This document shows positions 1 to 5,478 of a stretch of 5,699 bases of DNA, piece after piece. Numbering within the stretch: the first letter of the stretch is position 1; every line of letters starts with the position of its first letter. The position numbers were made by a program, and so were the translations under genes. The notes under the pieces were generated by a model. The model was not told the origin of the DNA. It searched no databases and saw only the letters and a program-made list of their open reading frames with translations. The DNA comes from Microbacteriaceae bacterium (GTDB lineage Bacteria > Actinomycetota > Actinomycetes > Actinomycetales > Microbacteriaceae): assembly GCA_026785785.1 (NCBI GenBank), contig JAJAZI010000054.1:1-5699 (forward strand), given 5' to 3'.

Positions 1-266
1 ACCTCGAGCGGGACAACAAGCTGCCCGGCAGCAACCCGCTCTCGAGCGGCCTGTCGCTCGCGATGAACCGGTGGGCACAGGGCGCGAACCTCGACTCGGT
101 ACTCAGGGACACCGACCTTGCGGCAGGGGACTTCGTTCGGCTCACCAAGCAGACGATCGACTTGCTCGACCAGCTGTCGATGGTCGCGGATGCCCCGGTC
201 GGTCCCCGGGCGCGCAAGGCCCTCGAACTCATCCGACGCGGCATCGTCGCGTACAGCAGCGTCTGA
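1..266 (+). CDS. helY: 3' end of a HelY-like DEAD/DEAH-box helicase (partial)
   Basis: The gene is open from the left edge (first whole codon at base 3) and ends at TGA 264-266, leaving about 87 C-terminal residues. Family features visible are the segment RWAQGANLDSVLRDTDLAAGDFVR, the stretch KQTIDLLDQLSMVADAP, and the terminus ALELIRRGIVAYSSV. These match the DSHCT (C-terminal) domain of HelY/Mtr4/Ski2-like superfamily 2 helicases, where a basic helix and 'AYSSV/AYSTV' end the protein in actinobacteria. The helicase core, with its Walker and DEAD motifs, lies outside the window, so ATPase function is inferred from the family. Such proteins are predicted ATP-dependent RNA or DNA helicases of the cytoplasm. 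In actinobacteria the gene usually lies near tatA/tatC on one side and lnt/ppm on the other, which agrees with the next genes here. Identification is by tail motifs only. Confidence 0.85.
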   Translation, partial: LERDNKLPGSNPLSSGLSLAMNRWAQGANLDSVLRDTDLAAGDFVRLTKQTIDLLDQLSMVADAPVGPRARKALELIRRGIVAYSSV

Positions 267-305
267 TCTCTGCATGGGCCCGACACCCCGCAGCGGCGCT
301 CAGAC
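261..305 (+). terminator. Possible imperfect hairpin after helY
   Basis: GTCTGA (261-266, containing the helY stop) is complementary to TCAGAC (300-305). Inside it CTGC (270-273) can pair with GCAG (290-293), and a GGG/CCC pair can form within that. Together they make a long, interrupted stem directly upstream of the lnt promoter. No T-tract follows, so this is only a weak candidate for a terminator or attenuating structure. Confidence 0.25.
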
Positions 306-314
306 AAATCGATC

Positions 315-328
315 TAGGCTGGTCAGGA
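315..328 (+). promoter_or_regulatory. Candidate -10 element and leaderless start for lnt
   Basis: TAGGCT at 315-320 matches the actinobacterial housekeeping -10 pattern TANNNT. It ends 7 nt before the ATG at 328, so transcription would be expected to start at or next to the A of that ATG, giving a leaderless mRNA. There is no usable Shine-Dalgarno: the only purine run, AGG, touches the ATG. No good -35 hexamer is visible 16-18 nt upstream, which is common for actinobacterial promoters. Confidence 0.5.
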
Positions 329-1929
329 TGATCGCGCGCACCGCTCCCTCTCGACCGCCGCCGCGGTCAGCCTACGTGCGCGCCGTTCCACTGTGGCTCG
401 CCGTCGTACTGGCCGCACTCGGCGGCCTGCTGAACGCGCTGGCGTTCCCCGGCCTCGGCTGGTGGCCGGTCGCCTTCGTCGGCACACCGCTCATCCTGTA
501 CTCCCTCGTCGGGCGCCGGGTCGGCCCGTCGCTGCTCGTCGGACTAGTCGGAGGGCTGGTGTTCTGGGGCACCCACATCTTCTGGATCACCGTCTACTTG
601 GGCGCGGCCCCCTGGCTCGCCCTCGGCGGCCTGCAGGCGGTGTTCTTCGCGATCGGCTGCGCGCTCATCGCCCTCGCCTGGCGCTTCGGCGACCGTGCAC
701 TTCCCGGCCCGGTCGGCCAGCTGCTCGTGCTGCCGCTCATCGTCGCAGGCCTCTGGACGCTGCGCGAGTTCGTCACGACCACGTGGCCCTACGGCGGATT
801 CTCCTGGGGCAGGCTCGCCTTCTCCCAGTCGGAGAGCCCCTTCGCCGAGCTCGCGGCCTGGGTCGGCGTCGCCGGCCTCTCGTTCCTCATCGCGTGGGTC
901 AGCGCGCTCGTCGTGCAGGCCCAGCGGGTGCCGGTGGCGGCCCTCGTCTCGAGCGGGGGCCCGCGCCGCATCCTGCGCACGGTCCTTCCGGTCGGCCTGC
1001 TCATCGCGATGCTCGCCGTTCCCGCCTTCCCGATCGCCGCATCGGGCAGCCTGCGGGTCGCCGCGGTGCAGGGGGACTCGGATGCCGGGCTGTTCGCCGA
1101 GTACGAGCCGGGCCAGATCCTGGAAGACCACTTGGCCGCAACCGACCCCCTTTACGGCGAGGACATCGACCTGCTCGTCTGGCCGGAGAACGCGTCCGAC
1201 CTCGACCCGCTGCGCTCGGCGCGATCGTCCGCGGCGCTGGACCGGGTGACCGAGCAGGCGGGGGCCCCCCTCATCGTCGGCACCATCACCGCCGACGGCG
1301 ACGACATCTACAACAGCCTGCTGCTCTGGCGGGAGGGCAGCAGCCCCCTCGACCAGTACGACAAGCTGCACCCCGTGCCGTTCGCCGAATACATCCCCGA
1401 CCGGGACTTCTGGTACCCGCTCGCGCCCGACCTGCTCTCGCTCATTCCCCGCGACTTCTCGATCGGCACGAGGGACAACCTGTTCGACATCGACGGGGCA
1501 GCGACCGCGGGTGTGACGATCTGCTTCGACATCGTCGATGACAACCTCGTGCGACAGATGATCGCGGGCGGTGCCGACATCATCATTGCGCCGACCAACA
1601 ACGCGGACTTCGGGCGCACCGACGAGAGCGTGCAGCAGCTCGCGATCGCTCGGCTGCGGTCCATCGAGACGGGCCGCAGCGTCGTGAACGCCTCGACCGT
1701 CGGCACCTCGGCGATCATCGCCCCGGACGGCAGCACGATCGACCGCCTGCCGACCTTCACCCCCGGCACGATGCTGCAGGATGTGCCGCTCAGCACCACG
1801 ACGACCCCCGCCACGGTCTACGGCCAGGGGATCGAGATCGCGGTCTCGGTGCTCGCCCTTCTCGGCCTGATCCTCACCGGTCTGCTCGCTCGAAGTCGCC
1901 GCTCCACCGGGGGGACACCCCGTGGCTGA
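328..1929 (+). CDS. lnt: Apolipoprotein N-acyltransferase (Lnt)
   Basis: This 533-residue integral membrane enzyme transfers an acyl chain from phospholipid to the amino group of the N-terminal diacylglyceryl-cysteine of lipoproteins. Hydrophobic segments span roughly residues 22-230, consistent with the usual N-terminal helix bundle (e.g. PLWLAVVLAALGGLLNALAF and LVGLVGGLVFWGTHIFWITV). A nitrilase-fold catalytic domain follows from about 250 to 500, and a last helix near 505-525 ends in RSRR. The catalytic residues are present: Glu287 in WPEN, Lys346 in YDKLHPVPFAEY and Cys399 in TICFD, with Glu354 in the PFAEY loop. The downstream TNNADFG segment and RLRSIETGRSVVNAS fit the family. ATG 328 is preferred because it follows a TANNNT box at leaderless spacing and gives a normal length. 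A start at 118 would overlap helY and add non-membrane sequence. GTG 376 is a possible alternative. Translation probably couples to the next gene through an 8-nt overlap. Confidence 0.93.
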   Translation: MIARTAPSRPPPRSAYVRAVPLWLAVVLAALGGLLNALAFPGLGWWPVAFVGTPLILYSLVGRRVGPSLLVGLVGGLVFWGTHIFWITVYLGAAPWLALGGLQAVFFAIGCALIALAWRFGDRALPGPVGQLLVLPLIVAGLWTLREFVTTTWPYGGFSWGRLAFSQSESPFAELAAWVGVAGLSFLIAWVSALVVQAQRVPVAALVSSGGPRRILRTVLPVGLLIAMLAVPAFPIAASGSLRVAAVQGDSDAGLFAEYEPGQILEDHLAATDPLYGEDIDLLVWPENASDLDPLRSARSSAALDRVTEQAGAPLIVGTITADGDDIYNSLLLWREGSSPLDQYDKLHPVPFAEYIPDRDFWYPLAPDLLSLIPRDFSIGTRDNLFDIDGAATAGVTICFDIVDDNLVRQMIAGGADIIIAPTNNADFGRTDESVQQLAIARLRSIETGRSVVNASTVGTSAIIAPDGSTIDRLPTFTPGTMLQDVPLSTTTTPATVYGQGIEIAVSVLALLGLILTGLLARSRRSTGGTPRG

Positions 1930-2668
1930 CACTCTCATCGTCGTGCCCACCTACAACGAGATCGAGAATCTCGAGGGCATCCTCGGCCGCATCCGCCAAG
2001 CGGTCGGAAGTGCGCACGTGCTCGTCGTCGACGACTCCAGCCCCGACGGCACCGGCGAGCTCGCCGATCGCCTCGCCCTGTCCGACAGCGGCATCCGGGT
2101 GCTGCACCGAATCAGGCGCGAGGGTCTCGGAATGGCCTATCTCGCCGGGTTCCAGCGCGCGATCGACGACGGATACGACTTCGTTGTCGAGATCGACGCG
2201 GACGGATCACACAACCCCTCGTCGCTGCCGGCGATGATCGCCCTCGCCCGGAACGGCTCCGACCTCGTCATCGGCTCCCGCTGGGTACCGGGCGGCCGGG
2301 TGCTCAATTGGCCCTGGCTGCGCCAAGCGATCTCCCGCGCGGGAAACTCCTACTCGCGCCTCATGCTCGCGTCGGGGATTCACGACCTCACCTCGGGGTT
2401 CCGCGTGTTCCGCACGAGCGTCCTCACGCCCGCGCGGCTCGCCTCGGTGTCGTCGCAGGGATATTGCTTCCAGGTCGAGCTCGCCTGGCGGCTCGAGCGC
2501 GGGGGAGCGATCGTCGTGGAGCATCCGATCACGTTCGTCGAACGCACCCACGGGCGGTCGAAGATGCACACGGGCATCGTCGCGGAGGCGCTCTGGCGGG
2601 TCACCCTGTGGGGGCTCATGAGAAACGCCCCCCGTCGCATTCGCGACAAGGGGCGTCGACCCATCTGA
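1922..2668 (+). CDS. ppm1: Polyprenol-monophosphomannose synthase (DPM1-like GT2)
   Basis: This 248-residue GT-A-fold glycosyltransferase of family GT2 transfers mannose from GDP-mannose to polyprenyl phosphate, supplying the lipid-linked mannose used by membrane mannosyltransferases (lipoglycans, O-mannosylated proteins). The nucleotide-binding start VVPTYNEIENL (7-17), VLVVDDSSPDGTGELAD (33-49), the metal-binding Asp92-Ala-Asp94 in EIDADGSHNP and GSRWVPGG (118-125) are all visible. The conserved DLTSGFRVFR, GYCFQVELAWR and HPITFVERTHGRSKM segments follow. No membrane helix is present, as in the catalytic domain of actinobacterial Ppm1, so membrane attachment probably relies on its partner. 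The GTG start overlaps the lnt stop by 8 nt and is preceded by a G-rich run at about 1910-1916, indicating translational coupling. In M. tuberculosis the two activities form one fused protein (Rv2051c). Here the reading frames differ and the proteins are separate. Confidence 0.93.
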   Translation: MADTLIVVPTYNEIENLEGILGRIRQAVGSAHVLVVDDSSPDGTGELADRLALSDSGIRVLHRIRREGLGMAYLAGFQRAIDDGYDFVVEIDADGSHNPSSLPAMIALARNGSDLVIGSRWVPGGRVLNWPWLRQAISRAGNSYSRLMLASGIHDLTSGFRVFRTSVLTPARLASVSSQGYCFQVELAWRLERGGAIVVEHPITFVERTHGRSKMHTGIVAEALWRVTLWGLMRNAPRRIRDKGRRPI

Positions 2669-2706
2669 TGAGGCTCAGCTGATCAGGCGCTGCTGATCAG
2701 GCTCCG
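2665..2706. repeat. Three tandem 14-bp repeats across a convergent gene junction
   Basis: The copies are CTGATGAGGCTCAG (2665-2678), CTGATCAGGCGCTG (2679-2692) and CTGATCAGGCTCCG (2693-2706). Copies 1/3 and 2/3 agree at 12 of 14 positions and copies 1/2 at 11 of 14. Copy 1 contains the TGA stop of the mannose synthase gene (2666-2668), and copy 3 contains the minus-strand TGA stop of rbpA (2699-2697). The array fills the whole 28-nt space between the two genes. Confidence 0.85.
2679..2700. terminator. Candidate bidirectional terminator hairpin between ppm1 and rbpA
   Basis: CTGATCAG occurs at 2679-2686 and 2693-2700. The octamer is its own reverse complement, so the two copies can pair as an 8-bp stem with a 6-nt loop (GCGCTG) on either strand. 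It sits exactly between the ends of two convergent genes, where a shared terminator would be expected. There is no T-rich tail and the stem is only half G+C, so intrinsic termination is plausible but not certain. Confidence 0.45.
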
Positions 2707-3059
2707 ACCTTCTGTCCCTTGCGGGCGCGGAGGTAGCCAAGTCGTTCGTTGAGAAGCTCTTCGAGCTCGGCGCGAGTGCGGCGCTCCAGAAGCATGTCCC
2801 AGTGCGTGCGCGGCACCTTCTGGTCGGTCGCCTCAATGACGACAGGCTTGCCGTCGGCGGCCATGAGGATGCCCTCCTGACCCGACTTCGGCGATTCCCA
2901 CACCTGGGGGATTTCCGCGTCGGCCGAGAAGGTGACCTCGAAAGTCATTCCGTCGGACATCAGGTAAGTACTGGTGATTCGCGGGGAGAAGGTCACGCCT
3001 TCTTCGCTCTGGAGACTCTGTGATCCGAGTCGCATTCCCCGCAAGCTACGATCTGCCAT
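2697..3059 (-). CDS. rbpA: RNA polymerase-binding protein RbpA
   Basis: RbpA is a 120-residue actinobacterial transcription factor that binds RNA polymerase and the principal sigma factor and stabilises open promoter complexes. The N-terminal tail MADRSLRGMRLGSQS (1-15), the beta-rich core with FEVTFSADAEIPQVW (40-54) and the C-terminal sigma-interaction helix region PRTHWDMLLERRTRAELEELLNERLGYLRAR (83-113) give a secure match. Length is near the 110-125 usual for the family. There are no cysteines, so it belongs to the type without the zinc site reported for Streptomyces RbpA. The linker before HWDM carries fewer basic residues (Lys81, Arg84) than the mycobacterial KKVKPPR linker as I recall it. 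ATG 3059 has a good ribosome binding site, GAAAGGGG, 7 nt upstream on the minus strand. The gene is monocistronic by layout and convergent with ppm1. Confidence 0.96.
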   Translation of the reverse strand: MADRSLRGMRLGSQSLQSEEGVTFSPRITSTYLMSDGMTFEVTFSADAEIPQVWESPKSGQEGILMAADGKPVVIEATDQKVPRTHWDMLLERRTRAELEELLNERLGYLRARKGQKVGA

Positions 3060-3203
3060 TGTGTGGCCCCTTTCTCACGACACCGATCAGTCTCGCGATA
3101 CCTATTCAGTCAGCAACCCCGAGGATGGCCCATTCCATACCCGATCTCCCGTTTCCCAGTCTGTTCACAGCAAGTTACCGGGTTGAAGGACGACGCTGGA
3201 AAG
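3060..3203 (-). promoter_or_regulatory. rbpA upstream region with ribosome binding site
   Basis: This 144-nt gap separates the GDPD stop from the rbpA start and must carry the rbpA promoter unless transcription reads through from the nfeD operon. The SD sequence GAAAGGGG lies at 3074-3067. No clear -35/-10 pair with standard spacing was found near the gene. The minus-strand TAACTT at 3178-3173 fits TANNNT but would give a leader of about 100 nt. No clear terminator hairpin for the upstream operon was seen. Confidence 0.4.
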
Positions 3204-3209
3204 TTACCG
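3172..3209. repeat. Pair of 9-bp direct repeats AAGTTACCG
   Basis: AAGTTACCG occurs at 3172-3180 and 3201-3209, starts 29 bp apart. On the minus strand each reads CGGTAACTT and contains a TANNNT-type TAACTT. The right-hand copy includes the TAA stop of the phosphodiesterase gene. It could be a regulator site or alternative -10 elements, or chance. Confidence 0.5.
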
Positions 3210-3992
3210 CTGGGCCCGCTCGAGCAGCACCTGCATGGCCAGATCGGCACGATCGGTCACAAGACCGTCGATTCCGAGGTCGAGCAACCTGTGCATGTCC
3301 GCGGCGTCATTGACCGTCCAGACGTGCACTTCCTGCACGGCGGAATGCATGACCCGGACGATGCGCGGTGTGACAATGCGGATGCCGCCCACCGTCTCGG
3401 GGATCTGAACGGCGTGCACGTCGCGCAGCATCCACCTCGCCAGCGGGGCAATGCCCAGCAGCGCCGCGGAGAAGGCGAGCGCGAACTGCGTGCTGGAGGC
3501 CGAGGTCGCCACTGATGGCAGGAGCTTCACCGCGGCCCGTCGGCGCGCCCCGCTGAACGAGGTGATGAGCACGCGCCGCGACGACCTCGTGGCCCGGACC
3601 GCGTCGACGGCGGGCTTCACGGCGTCGTCGGACTTGATGTCGATGTTGAACCGCGCCTCGGGGAAGGCGTCGATCGCCTCGGCGAGGCTCACGAACGATT
3701 GGCCCTCGCCGAGGTCGATTGCGGCGAGCTCGGCCATGGTGAGGGCGCCGACCCGCTCGGCGCGGCCGGTCAGCCGGGTCAGGTCGGGGTCGTGGCTGAT
3801 CACGGCCACCCGGTCGCTGCTCGCGCGCACGTCGGTTTCGAGATGGGTCACGCCGTGCGCGAGCGCCGTGACGAACGCAAGCATCGTGTTCTCCGGGGCG
3901 GCCGTCGCGAGTCCCCGATGGGCAAGCACGCGCGGGGCGGCGGGGGAGAGGTAGCCGCCGGAGAGCGGCCAGGACGCGGGGGACTCGCTCAC
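3204..3992 (-). CDS. Glycerophosphodiester phosphodiesterase (UgpQ/GlpQ family)
   Basis: This 262-residue enzyme of the GDPD family hydrolyses glycerophosphodiesters to glycerol 3-phosphate and an alcohol. Motifs in order are VLAHRGL with His25, APENT (32-36), HLETDVR with metal ligands Glu52 and Asp54, and VISHDPDLTRLTGR with the second catalytic His67. Then come FNIDIK (115-120, with Asp118 where Glu is more usual), WTVND (225-229) and GIDGLVTDRADLA (240-252). The TIM-barrel length is complete. No signal peptide is seen, so it is probably cytoplasmic. A hydrophobic stretch, FALAFSAALLGIAPLARWML, in the second half may be amphipathic. The GTG start at 3992 is 1 nt past the stop of the SPFH gene and gives the usual short lead before HRG. 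The reading frame stays open far upstream inside the SPFH gene, but that sequence is Arg/Ser-rich shadow. No strong SD is visible, so reinitiation after the SPFH stop is likely. The exact substrate is unknown. Confidence 0.93.
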   Translation of the reverse strand: MSESPASWPLSGGYLSPAAPRVLAHRGLATAAPENTMLAFVTALAHGVTHLETDVRASSDRVAVISHDPDLTRLTGRAERVGALTMAELAAIDLGEGQSFVSLAEAIDAFPEARFNIDIKSDDAVKPAVDAVRATRSSRRVLITSFSGARRRAAVKLLPSVATSASSTQFALAFSAALLGIAPLARWMLRDVHAVQIPETVGGIRIVTPRIVRVMHSAVQEVHVWTVNDAADMHRLLDLGIDGLVTDRADLAMQVLLERAQR

Positions 3993-3993
3993 G

Positions 3994-4917
3994 CTACGGG
4001 GTCGGCGGCGTCTGGTCCCGCTGCGCGCCGCCGAGGAATCCCTGCCCCACCGTCTTGAGGGCCTCGGTGAGCTCGGACGGGATGATCCACAGCTTGTTCG
4101 CGTCGCCCTCGGCGAGCTTGGGGAGGGTCTGCAGGTACTGGTAGGCGAGCAGCGGCGCGTCAGGGTTGCCGGCGTGGATCGCGCCGAAGACAGTCGTGAT
4201 CGCCTCGGCCTCGCCCCTGGCGCGCAGCACGGCAGCCTGCGCATCGCCCTCGGCGAAGAGGATGGATGCCTGCCTCGCGCCCTCTGCCTGCAGGATCGCG
4301 GCCTGCTTCGTGCCCTCGGCGGTGAGGATCGCGGCGCGCTTGTCCCGCTCGGCGCGCATCTGCTTCTCCATCGAGTCCTGGATGGAGATGGGCGGGTCGA
4401 TCGCCTTGAGCTCGACCCGGCCGACCCGGATTCCCCACTTGCCCGTGGCCTCATCGAGCACGATGCGCAGCTGGCCGTTGATGTTGTCGCGGCTCGTGAG
4501 GGCTTCCTCGAGGTTGAGCCCGCCGACTACGTTGCGCAGGGTCGTCGTGGTGAGCTGCTCGACGGCGCCGAGGTAGTTGTTGATCTCGTAGGTCGCCGCC
4601 CGGGCATCCGTCACCTGGAAGTAGACGACCGTGTCGATGGAGACGACGAGGTTGTCCTCGGTGATGACCGGCTGTGGCGGGAACGAGACGACCTGCTCGC
4701 GCATGTCGAGGAGCGGCCGCACCCGGTCGATGAACGGCACGAGGATGTTGAGGCCGGGCATGAGCGTCTTGTGGTACTTGCCGAGCCGTTCGACGACGCC
4801 GGCGTTCGCCTGCGGGATGATGCGGATCGCGCGGATCAGCGTGACGATCGCGAACACCGCCACGACGATCAGCAGAGAGGCGATGAACAGCTGCGAGATG
4901 AATCCGGAGTCGAACAT
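3994..4917 (-). CDS. SPFH/band 7 (stomatin-like, QmcA-type) membrane protein
   Basis: This 307-residue protein has one N-terminal membrane segment (about 8-30, LFIASLLIVVAVFAIVTLI) followed by an SPFH domain (about 30-190). The domain starts RIIPQANAGVVERLGKYHKTLMPGLNILVPFIDRV and includes ITEDNLVVSIDTVVYFQVTD and NVVGGLNLEEALTSRDNINGQL. Next is a long helix (about 183-240) built of 11-residue repeats, then a C-terminal segment with NPDAPLLAYQYLQTLPKLAEGDANKLWIIP, typical of bacterial stomatin/paraslipin proteins. Members form large ring or cage oligomers that organise membrane microdomains and can influence membrane proteases. ATG 4917 shares one base with the nfeD stop (TAATG), and an AAAGGAA sequence lies 9 nt upstream. 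An NfeD partner encoded immediately before it is the classical arrangement. Full length, with no defects seen. Confidence 0.95.
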   Translation of the reverse strand: MFDSGFISQLFIASLLIVVAVFAIVTLIRAIRIIPQANAGVVERLGKYHKTLMPGLNILVPFIDRVRPLLDMREQVVSFPPQPVITEDNLVVSIDTVVYFQVTDARAATYEINNYLGAVEQLTTTTLRNVVGGLNLEEALTSRDNINGQLRIVLDEATGKWGIRVGRVELKAIDPPISIQDSMEKQMRAERDKRAAILTAEGTKQAAILQAEGARQASILFAEGDAQAAVLRARGEAEAITTVFGAIHAGNPDAPLLAYQYLQTLPKLAEGDANKLWIIPSELTEALKTVGQGFLGGAQRDQTPPTP

Positions 4918-5387
4918 TACGGGGTGTTCCTTTCGGCGGGGATGACGACGGCGGTTGATCCCTCGATGGCGGTCACGGTGACCTTGTCTCCCGCCCCGAG
5001 GAGGAGGTCGCGGGCGGAGTTGTCGAGTCGGGCGGTCCAGGTCTCGCCGTTACCGAGCTTGACGAGGCCGCCGTTCTCGCCGACGGTCTCGAGCACCCGG
5101 CCGTGCAGGCCCAACAATGCCGCGACGTTGCTCGGCGTGGGGTCCGCCCCGCGGTGCATCACTCGGAGCAGCAGGGGGCGGATGGTCAGGATGAGCAGCA
5201 CCGCGAGCGCGGCGGCGACGAGGATCTGCAGCCACCAGTCGGCGCCGAGCAGGTTGGCGCCGAGGCCGCCGAGGCTGCCCGCCGCGACCATCAGAAAGGT
5301 GAACTCGAGGGTCAGGAGCTCGATGATGACGCAGACGAAGATGAAGACGAGCCAGATGATCCACAGGTAGTCCCTCAGATCGACCAT
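4917..5387 (-). CDS. NfeD-family membrane protein (short, OB-fold type)
   Basis: This 156-residue protein has two or three hydrophobic segments (about 7-26, 30-48 and 51-75) followed by a C-terminal soluble domain of beta-barrel OB-fold type (about 85-152). The soluble part runs NVAALLGLHGRVLETVGENGGLVKLGNGETWTARLDN and then GAGDKVTVTAIEGSTAVVIP, matching NfeD C-terminal domains (Gly-rich turns, E-x-W-x-A and G-x-x-V-x-V). It lacks the ClpP-like serine protease domain of long NfeD proteins. Short NfeD proteins act with the SPFH protein encoded beside them in the membrane. ATG 5387 is chosen because GGGAGG (5401-5396) stands 8 nt upstream. The longer GTG start at 5396 would lie within that ribosome binding site. 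First gene of a three-gene operon, overlapping the next by one base. Confidence 0.92.
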   Translation of the reverse strand: MVDLRDYLWIIWLVFIFVCVIIELLTLEFTFLMVAAGSLGGLGANLLGADWWLQILVAAALAVLLILTIRPLLLRVMHRGADPTPSNVAALLGLHGRVLETVGENGGLVKLGNGETWTARLDNSARDLLLGAGDKVTVTAIEGSTAVVIPAERNTP

Positions 5388-5478
5388 CGTCGGCACCTCC
5401 CATATCTGCGCTCGATCTCGAAACTACCATTACCTCGCATCTGCGCGGCTGATCCCATGCTTGGTAGTGTCTGATGCC
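5388..5478. promoter_or_regulatory. Divergent promoter region between nfeD and the SDR gene
   Basis: On the minus strand TAGTTT (5426-5421) fits the TANNNT -10 pattern and would start transcription near 5414, giving a short leader with the GGGAGG ribosome binding site for nfeD. On the plus strand TAGTGT (5465-5470) ends 8 nt before the GTG at 5479, so the SDR transcript would begin at or just before its start codon. Neither has a clear -35. The two -10 boxes are about 40 bp apart, so the promoters lie back to back. Confidence 0.5.

Noticed and set aside
118..327. Upstream extension of lnt to base 118
   Set aside because: It would overlap the helY 3' end by about 150 nt and adds a Ser/Arg-rich segment not seen in Lnt proteins.
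393..1541. 382-codon plus-strand open frame inside lnt
   Set aside because: Almost entirely Arg/Ala/Gly/Pro, the typical +1 frame of a GC-rich gene.
544..1950. 468-codon open frame on the minus strand antisense to lnt
   Set aside because: The translation is Arg/Asp/Gly-rich low-complexity sequence with no recognisable fold, and the plus strand carries a full Lnt with catalytic residues. It is a high-GC shadow.
3100..3150. SigR/SigH-type promoter upstream of rbpA (GGAAT at 3144-3140 with a downstream GTT)
   Set aside because: The spacing to the GTT is about 14 nt rather than the 18-19 expected, so the match fails although rbpA is under SigR in Streptomyces.
3020..3515. Plus-strand open frames running through the rbpA-GDPD gap
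   Set aside because: No ribosome binding site, no recognisable family, and both ends overlap well-supported minus-strand genes.
3993..4454. Upstream extension of the GDPD gene
   Set aside because: The extra residues are Arg/Ser/Pro-rich and lie wholly within the SPFH gene. GTG 3992 just after its stop gives a normal GDPD length.
4174..5370. 398-codon plus-strand open frame opposite the SPFH and nfeD genes
   Set aside because: It is rich in Arg/Asp/Val/His without family motifs, and the opposite strand encodes two clear protein families.
5385..5396. GTG 5396 as the nfeD start
   Set aside because: It overlaps the GGGAGG ribosome binding site that is correctly spaced for ATG 5387.
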